Below, in pieces: positions 1 through 3,984 of a stretch of DNA of 6,961 bases (positions are counted from its first letter, which is position 1; the number at the start of each line of letters is the position of its first letter). This DNA is from CAZVIJ01 sp964626735 (GTDB lineage: Bacteria > Patescibacteriota > Dojkabacteria > JAOAGR01): NCBI GenBank assembly GCA_964626735.1, contig CAZVIJ010000072.1, forward strand, positions 1-6,961. The letters are read 5' to 3'. The position numbers were made by a program, and so were the translations under genes. The notes below the pieces were generated by a model. The model saw nothing but the letters and a program-made list of their open reading frames with translations, was not told the DNA's origin and searched no databases.

Positions 1-147
1 GTGCTTGGTGCTGCAGTATATTCGCTGCTAACCAACGGCTCGCTGATGCTCACCACGGCATTCCTGAACCTTTCGGCTCTTGGGATGGTCGTATCGGTGG
101 TTGGCTCGGTACTGCTCATTTCCTTACTGAGGTATTTCAGACGGTAG
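1..147 (+). CDS. GlsB/YeaQ/YmgE-type (transglycosylase-associated) small membrane protein, C-terminal part
   Basis: Frame 1 is open from the window edge to a TAG at 145-147 and gives 48 residues, so the 5' part lies outside the window. The fragment has two hydrophobic segments. The first begins LGAAVYSLL. The second, GMVVSVVGSVLLISLL, ends in the basic tail RYFRR. The order (a Leu-Gly-Ala helix, a short loop ending FLNLSALG, then a last helix with a Val-Gly pair and a terminal Arg-Arg) matches the end of the GlsB/YeaQ/YmgE family (transglycosylase-associated protein), whose members are about 80-90 residues with three membrane helices. The role of this family is poorly known; stress-associated inner-membrane proteins are the usual description. 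The GTG at position 1 is probably an internal Val codon, because the first helix of the family would be missing if it were the start. It could also be the tail of another small membrane protein. Confidence 0.6.
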   Translation: MLGAAVYSLLTNGSLMLTTAFLNLSALGMVVSVVGSVLLISLLRYFRR

Positions 148-173
148 GGAATTGATAACATTATTTCTAATTG

Positions 174-209
174 CTCGGTTCGCTGGAGAGGCGAATCGGG
201 TTTTTTTTT
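174..209 (+). terminator. Intrinsic (Rho-independent) terminator of the upstream membrane protein gene
   Basis: A GC-rich stem of ten pairs (174-183 with 191-200, including G-T wobbles) closes a seven-base loop (184-190) and runs directly into nine T residues (201-209). It lies 27 bases after the TAG at 145-147. It should end transcription of the upstream gene and insulate the promoter that follows. Confidence 0.9.
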
Positions 210-281
210 GGTGAGCTGGTGGGCTGGTGAGCTGGTGAGCTAGTGAGCTGGTTGGTTGGTTAGTTGGTTAGTTAGTTAGTG
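210..281 (+). repeat. Nine-unit 8-bp tandem array between terminator and promoter
   Basis: The 72 bases divide exactly into nine 8-mers. The first five are variants of GGTGAGCT (210-249). The last four are GGTTGGTT, GGTTAGTT (twice) and AGTTAGTG, which also have a 4-bp period of GGTT/AGTT type. The strand is almost free of C in the second half. The array starts at the last base of the terminator T-run and stops eight bases before the TATAAT at 290-295, so it covers the place where the -35 element and upstream promoter contacts would lie. Arrays of this kind change length by slippage, so it could alter promoter strength, but that is inference. Confidence 0.85.
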
Positions 282-289
282 GGGTGCTG

Positions 290-295
290 TATAAT
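290..295 (+). promoter_or_regulatory. -10 box (perfect TATAAT) of a probable leaderless promoter
   Basis: TATAAT matches the sigma-70 -10 consensus at all six positions and lies five bases before the ATG at 301. Transcription would be expected to start about seven bases after the box, which is at or next to that ATG, so there is no room for a ribosome binding site and none is seen. No good -35 is present. The weak candidate TTAGTT (268-273, spacer 16) is part of the repeat array. Confidence 0.7.
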
Positions 296-300
296 TGGGT

Positions 301-1305
301 ATGAGTTTGATGATACGTAGGCAACCGGATGCTGCGGCTTTGGCGGAGTATAAGGCTGCAGAAAGTGATCTCGGCAAGTTTTCGAAGCATGCTGCGTTTG
401 CGGTTATTCTTGGTTTGCAGCGATTACCGGTGGAACAAATGCAAGGCCATGTCGATCGTGCTATGGCTCCCGCTTTCGAAAAACCTTTGGGTATTCTGAA
501 CTTGGATTTAGTGTTCGAAGAGTCGAGAAGGGAGGAAATCTTTTATCCCGATGAGGTAATCCCTCGAGTCAGCTGGTTGAATTTCGAGGCTTTGCGCAAG
601 GAAATTATGCGAATGAATGCACCGCTTATATTCGAACATTTGAATCGGGCACTTAAGGATCCTTGGGTATAACACCGAGCGGCATACCGGGATCTATACT
701 CTAAGGTTGCGGAATTGCGCAGAAAGGCTTTTGGCGATGGGCTTGTACATATGCCTTACGAAAACGCTTTTGCGTTAAGTATCTCGAGAGGGAATGTGAA
801 TTTCATGCAGAATTATGTCTTGTTCGCTGCTATTGCTGCAGCTTACGGCGATCCCTTCGAATACGGCTTGGAACAAGTTAGGAATCTCAACCCCTACGAT
901 AGCCAGGAGCGTGAGATTGCTCTTGCCAGGGCGATTATCGTACGACATGGCTTTGAAAAATCGGCTGATTGACCAGAAGAGCTGTTGCGTAGATTACGGC
1001 TTATTTTTCCTGCAGGGATGGCTGTACGATCACTAACTGAAGGATCGTTCGCGGAAATGGTTCAGACCATGGGAGCTTATCGAAGACGTGTACCGAAGTT
1101 GGATGAACAAGGCAAGATGACGAAAGTGATCGAAGATCATGCTTGTCCTTCTACTAATTTTTCAAACGCGCTGTTGGTTGCGTATGGAAACTTGATTGCA
1201 CGCCCAGAATATCTTCCGAAATTTGCAAGGTCGGTAGATCTGATGAAGCGACCAACCGCGAAAATTGCGGTTACTCCGCAGAACGGGAAGAAGAAAAAGA
1301 GATAA
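301..1305 (+). pseudogene. Unknown soluble helical protein, one frame broken by two in-frame stop codons
   Basis: A single frame runs from ATG 301 to TAA 1303-1305 (123 + 99 + 110 sense codons) and is interrupted only by TAA at 670-672 and TGA at 970-972. The residues on either side of each stop read as continuous protein: ALKDPWV, stop, HRAAYRDLYSKVAELRR; then HGFEKSAD, stop, PEELLRRLRLIF. There is no indel, so the three pieces are one ancestral gene rather than three genes, and neither later piece has its own credible start. ATG 301 is preferred over the in-frame TTG at 295 because the TATAAT box overlaps that TTG. The product would be cytosolic, rich in charged amphipathic helices, without membrane segments, with a Lys-rich end (KKKKR). 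I do not recognise the family. It may be a recently inactivated gene, a sequence with base errors, or, less likely, a gene read through its stops. As written, only the 123-residue first piece (301-672) can be made by normal translation. Confidence 0.75.
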
Positions 1306-1351
1306 GCACGCGCTATGAGTGTCTCAACCTAGCCGCTGAACGGGTACCTGA

Positions 1352-1370
1352 GTAAGTCACGTGGACTTAC
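1352..1370 (+). other. Perfect 7-bp hairpin in the intergenic gap
   Basis: GTAAGTC (1352-1358) and GACTTAC (1364-1370) are exact reverse complements around the loop ACGTG. The hairpin lies 46 bases after the pseudogene stop and about 35 before the next start. No T-run follows, so it is not a standard intrinsic terminator. It could be an RNA structure at the end of the upstream transcript or a protein site. The rest of the 1306-1404 gap shows nothing else apart from the promoter and palindrome at 1386-1404. Confidence 0.45.
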
Positions 1371-1385
1371 AGCGTAAATCCGAAT

Positions 1386-1404
1386 ATCGGACGTACCATC
1401 CGAT
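1386..1404 (+). promoter_or_regulatory. Palindrome enclosing a -10-like TACCAT, directly before the GTG start
   Basis: ATCGGA (1386-1391) and TCCGAT (1399-1404) are exact reverse complements separated by seven bases. TACCAT (1394-1399), a TANNNT hexamer, lies in the middle and ends five bases before the GTG at 1405. This is the same spacing seen before the ATGs at 301 and 3985. No clear -35 is present. The arrangement suits a leaderless promoter overlapped by an operator, but the hexamer is a weak match and the arms are short. Confidence 0.4.
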
Positions 1405-1809
1405 GTGGATATAACAATCAATAAAAAACTAGATAAAAAAATACTTTTCCTGGCGGTCTGCTTAGCACTCGTCATCGTGCTCGTTCCTATGGTTTTGGTA
1501 CCTGGATATAAGCTGGGGACCTATGCATTGGGCAAGTATTCTGCGAGTACCTTCGACTGCACGAATATGCCGTCGAAAAAGCTCGCTTTCGATGCTTATT
1601 ATGATCATTATTCAGTTGTAGAAGAGATCGATAAGCATGGTACCAATACGCATTTCATCATGGAGTATTTTGATAAAAACGACGGTAAAAATTGCGAAGA
1701 TAAGGCTAAAGTATTTGTCTTAACGTGCTGCAAGGAGAATGAAAGCTATATCAAGAGCGTTCTTGGTACTAATTTTTTCGGGGTGCCGTACGAAATCGTT
1801 CGTATTTAA
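1405..1809 (+). CDS. Small single-pass membrane protein with cysteine-containing outer domain, unknown function
   Basis: This 134-residue protein starts at GTG 1405 (MDITINKKLDKK) and ends at TAA. The basic N-terminus is followed by one strong hydrophobic helix at about residues 13-33 (ILFLAVCLALVIVLVPMVLV). The positive-inside rule places the N-terminus in the cytoplasm and residues 36-134 outside. It may be a membrane anchor or an uncleaved signal sequence. The outer part is polar, rich in Asp, Lys and Tyr, and carries four cysteines: C52 (FDCTN), C97 (NCED) and the adjacent pair C108-C109 (LTCCKEN). These could form two disulfides. No known motif was recognised. The start is supported by the TACCAT hexamer five bases upstream; no Shine-Dalgarno sequence is present, and no in-frame ATG precedes the membrane helix. 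It converges with the RDD gene, with a 16-base gap and no obvious terminator between them. Confidence 0.75.
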   Translation: MDITINKKLDKKILFLAVCLALVIVLVPMVLVPGYKLGTYALGKYSASTFDCTNMPSKKLAFDAYYDHYSVVEEIDKHGTNTHFIMEYFDKNDGKNCEDKAKVFVLTCCKENESYIKSVLGTNFFGVPYEIVRI

Positions 1810-1825
1810 AAGCTGAGGGCAACCG

Positions 1826-2248
1826 CTAGCGCACCGCTACGTAGGTTTTCGCGACGATATCGTGAATGCCCTGGCTTCTTGCATTGAACCTGATGACGAT
1901 GAGGATCGGAAGGAATGCGCTGGTCGTTACGCAAAAAAGGATATACCGAAGGTATGCGTAACCGATGGAGACCTTCCGGTCGTACTCGTTTACGACTTTG
2001 GTTCCCGTGATGATGTTGCCGAACGTACCTTGCACCGATGAAGCTTGAAGCAATGGGAAGTAGAGTAGGCTTAACAACCCAGCCAATTCCATAGTCGAGG
2101 TAGCCTCAAGAAAGCGATACGAATGCCCCAGCGTAGTTTGAGCGTAGCTCGCTATAAACCATACCAAGGCAATATCGATAATGAAAGCGACAATTCTCTG
2201 CTGCTCTGATGCGTAAAATATCCATTGTTGACCTGAAACGTTTGACAT
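1826..2248 (-). CDS. RDD family membrane protein
   Basis: The 140-residue protein has the full RDD pattern. An N-terminal Arg (R18) lies in QQRIVAFIID with the first Asp (D25). A middle segment reads LLYFPLLQASSVQGTFGN and runs on into GTKVV. The C-terminal SQGIHDIVAKTYV carries the second Asp (D130). Three membrane helices are visible at about residues 17-36, 54-70 and 101-120, and the length is typical of single-domain members. The family is widespread in bacterial membranes. Some members act in ion or Na+/H+ transport, but the role of most is unknown and nothing here gives a substrate. It ends with TAG and is transcribed alone, divergent from the ligase-like gene and convergent with the small membrane protein. 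The ATG at 2248 follows a TAAAAT box by eight bases and has no ribosome binding site. Confidence 0.93.
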   Translation of the reverse strand: MSNVSGQQWIFYASEQQRIVAFIIDIALVWFIASYAQTTLGHSYRFLEATSTMELAGLLSLLYFPLLQASSVQGTFGNIITGTKVVNEYDRKVSIGYAYLRYILFCVTTSAFLPILIVIRFNARSQGIHDIVAKTYVAVR

Positions 2249-2256
2249 ACAAGGTG

Positions 2257-2284
2257 ATTTTAAGATCGGAAGAGGGAGCTACAA
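2257..2284 (-). promoter_or_regulatory. Promoter of the RDD gene
   Basis: On the minus strand TTGTAG (2279-2284) and TAAAAT (2257-2262) are separated by 16 bases, giving a moderate -35 and a good -10 (five of six consensus bases). The -10 ends eight bases before the ATG at 2248, so the transcript would start within one or two bases of the start codon. The bases between, CACCTTGT, contain no Shine-Dalgarno sequence. Confidence 0.55.
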
Positions 2285-2318
2285 ATGAGTCGCTGCGAAC
2301 CACGATTTTGACTATACC

Positions 2319-2333
2319 GAAAAGCAGCTTTTC
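2319..2333. promoter_or_regulatory. Candidate operator palindrome in the divergent intergenic region
   Basis: GAAAAGC (2319-2325), a central A, and GCTTTTC (2327-2333) form an exact 7-1-7 palindrome roughly in the middle of the 2249-2396 gap between the RDD gene and the ligase-like gene. A TTGACT (2308-2313), close to a -35 consensus, lies just upstream but has no -10 at a usable distance. The symmetry and position suit a regulator dimer controlling one or both genes. As RNA, the one-base centre makes a stable hairpin less likely than a protein site. Confidence 0.45.
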
Positions 2334-2377
2334 AGCTAGTAAATGAATAGAGTTTAGACCCGTGCAGCGGTTTTCTG

Positions 2378-2386
2378 TGGTATCCT
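2378..2386 (+). promoter_or_regulatory. Extended -10 promoter of the ligase-like gene
   Basis: TGG immediately before TATCCT (2381-2386) gives the extended -10 pattern TGn-TATNNT, which can work without a strong -35; none is visible. Transcription would begin at about 2392-2394. That would exclude the ATG at 2388 and leave a leader of only a few bases before the in-frame ATG at 2397. This is the reason for choosing 2397 as the start. Confidence 0.5.
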
Positions 2387-2396
2387 TATGGGAGTT

Positions 2397-3905
2397 ATGG
2401 ACTTTTTGCCTGTAAAAGATGCCTTTACGGAACTCGGCTACGAAAGGAACGCTAGCTATCGTGACTATGAGGCGAGAAAACAGGAAATAGAAAGCAAATG
2501 GCAGCTAAAGGCAGCTCTCCATGGTCGTCACTATATGGATCTTGGCGTGAACGTGAACCAAATGCGAAGGCTTGTCCAAGAACGCATGAATGATTACCCT
2601 GTTGTTCGTCCTTCACGAAAGAGAATCGATGAATGGGTTATGCCCGAGTTCTTCGTGGCGGCTCGGTTGATGGTTCAAGCAGGAATGGATAAGAGAACCG
2701 CTCTTGGTTCAGCCTTTGAATCGTTGAATGAGGAGATCGTGCCGCCACGAACGTCCAACGTATTTGGTCTTGAAATAGAATTGGGAAGACCTCGGATGTT
2801 CCAAAGGAGATCTTTGGATTTGGTTAATTTCTACCAGGCAATCGACGCCGCGCAAGACATCGGCGTTACCGTGGTTAACGATAGCGCCCGAGAAATTACC
2901 TTAGGCAAGTCACGAGGGGTGCAAAAGCAGTTGATCGTCGTTAGAGAACTAATCAACTTGGGACTCTTACGAGATCGAGAACGAGACCAAAGCGTCGGTA
3001 TTCATATTAACGCCTCAGGAATCCGTAAACCGGAAAGCCACTTCGCGGAAATTGCGCTGCTTCACTTTTTGTTTTCCTCAACCGACCTGTTTGGCATATC
3101 GAGAATCCCCTATGGTTATGCACTTCAGTTACCGCAACATTCACACAAGCACTCTACGAGGGTTGCACTCAGCTCTGTTAGATCTCCGTTAGTTTTCAAG
3201 GAGAATGGGGCGGTTGAATTTATGGGTATCTTCAAGAAATGGAACGGACTTGCCGCTTTTAGTAAGGCGCTGTATTCGTTTGAGTCGGTATATGATTCTG
3301 CGCGTGCGTATCTCGCAGGAACTGAAGGAATCGAGCCGTTGGGGAATGACGTTCAGCTTTCCGAGCAGTGGAGCGAACTTACCGCCTGGTATTTGGAGCA
3401 AATTGCTCCGCTTTGCATAAAGCATGGGGTACCTGCGTTTGAATCGATGATTCCCGGATTCGAACGGTTGTGGAAGATCATTGAGCTCGGACCGATACTA
3501 GATCGCTACGATATTGATGAGGATTTGCAGTATCAACAGAGGAGCAAAGCAGCATTCATATATGCAATTGGCGATGATACCTTTTGGAACATAGATCTGC
3601 TCAGCAAGTCATTCCATACAAAATACGAAGAGTGGGCCGCAAATGTGGCCGAGGCTCGGGCAGTAAAAGACCGCATGAAACAAGGCGACCTTGAAAGCGT
3701 CAACTCTCTCGATTTTCAAACGAATCTTTTCCTAAGGTTTTTTGCGTACCTATACAACGATTATAACGAGCAGCAAGTAATGCCAATTACAGAATCATTC
3801 GCAAAACTCTGGGGACTCACGTTCGCCGCTTCGAAAGAAGACTGGCTTCGGGTACCGCTGGAGGAGAAGATCGGGAAGATACGTGAGCTGGTTTGGAATC
3901 GGTGA
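2397..3905 (+). CDS. Putative amidoligase (glutamine-synthetase-fold carboxylate-amine ligase)
   Basis: The protein has 502 residues from Met 2397 to TGA and is soluble, with no signal or membrane segment. A charged helical N-terminal region (about 1-115) leads into a block with the ordered motifs of the GS-fold COOH-NH2 ligases. VFGLEIELG (122-130) carries the metal-ATP ExE pair, E126 and E128. NDSAREITLG (161-170) comes next. VREL.NLG and VGIHINAS (200-207) follow, with H203 and N205 matching the G-x-H-x-H/N strand. STRVAL (253-258) and GAVEFMGIF (271-279) follow, where family members have an R...vEfR strand; the usual Arg after F is Met here. The C-terminal 200 residues are helical and not recognised. 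Enzymes of this class use ATP to join a carboxylate to an amine, for example in peptide tagging or cross-linking, but the substrate cannot be told. An upstream in-frame ATG at 2388 would add three residues. Family assignment is by motif only and could be wrong. Confidence 0.55.
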   Translation: MDFLPVKDAFTELGYERNASYRDYEARKQEIESKWQLKAALHGRHYMDLGVNVNQMRRLVQERMNDYPVVRPSRKRIDEWVMPEFFVAARLMVQAGMDKRTALGSAFESLNEEIVPPRTSNVFGLEIELGRPRMFQRRSLDLVNFYQAIDAAQDIGVTVVNDSAREITLGKSRGVQKQLIVVRELINLGLLRDRERDQSVGIHINASGIRKPESHFAEIALLHFLFSSTDLFGISRIPYGYALQLPQHSHKHSTRVALSSVRSPLVFKENGAVEFMGIFKKWNGLAAFSKALYSFESVYDSARAYLAGTEGIEPLGNDVQLSEQWSELTAWYLEQIAPLCIKHGVPAFESMIPGFERLWKIIELGPILDRYDIDEDLQYQQRSKAAFIYAIGDDTFWNIDLLSKSFHTKYEEWAANVAEARAVKDRMKQGDLESVNSLDFQTNLFLRFFAYLYNDYNEQQVMPITESFAKLWGLTFAASKEDWLRVPLEEKIGKIRELVWNR

Positions 3906-3928
3906 TATTGGGGGATGGTGCAATAGGG

Positions 3929-3942
3929 CACGTTACTACGTG
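3929..3942 (+). other. Short hairpin between the ligase-like gene and the surface-protein gene
   Basis: CACGT (3929-3933) and ACGTG (3938-3942) pair perfectly around a four-base loop, 24 bases after the TGA at 3903-3905. The downstream sequence is only moderately T-rich, so this is at best a weak terminator and may be chance. The 3906-3984 gap otherwise holds only the promoter of the next gene. Confidence 0.25.
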
Positions 3943-3951
3943 GGCTTGCAT

Positions 3952-3979
3952 TTGTGTTTCTCGCACAGTTTTATATCTT
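3952..3979 (+). promoter_or_regulatory. Promoter of the large surface-protein gene
   Basis: TTGTGT (3952-3957) and TATCTT (3974-3979) are separated by 16 bases. The -10 ends exactly five bases before the ATG at 3985, so the mRNA should start at or next to the ATG. No Shine-Dalgarno sequence is present in the bases before the start. Confidence 0.55.
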
Positions 3980-3984
3980 GAAGT

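Noticed and set aside
18..24. 'ILSC' at residues 18-21 of the surface protein as a lipoprotein lipobox
   Set aside because: The Leu at -2 is unusual for a lipobox, and a better signal-peptidase-I type site (AKA) follows at residues 32-34. The positions given are residues of that protein, nucleotides 4036-4047.
210..281. CRISPR array or attachment site at the tandem repeats
   Set aside because: The units are contiguous 8-mers without spacers, and there is no cas or integrase gene in the window.
295..300. TTG at 295 as the start of the interrupted gene
   Set aside because: It overlaps the last base of the TATAAT box, so a transcript from that promoter could not include it; ATG 301 fits.
715..972. 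Independent small genes at 715-972 and 985-1305
   Set aside because: Both are in the same frame as the piece starting at 301. Coding-like sequence continues upstream of their supposed starts to the stop codons, and neither has a promoter or ribosome site.
970..1020. TGA at 970 as selenocysteine, or as glycine/tryptophan under an alternative code
   Set aside because: No convincing SECIS-like hairpin follows the TGA. TGA ends the ligase-like gene at 3903-3905, and the other internal stop is TAA, which those codes do not reassign.
2263..2274. AGATCGGAAGAG, a 12-base match to the start of a common sequencing adapter
   Set aside because: The match stops before the next adapter base (G here instead of C), and the flanks look like normal intergenic sequence with the RDD promoter intact beside it. 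Probably chance, but read coverage across 2255-2285 would settle whether it marks a false join.
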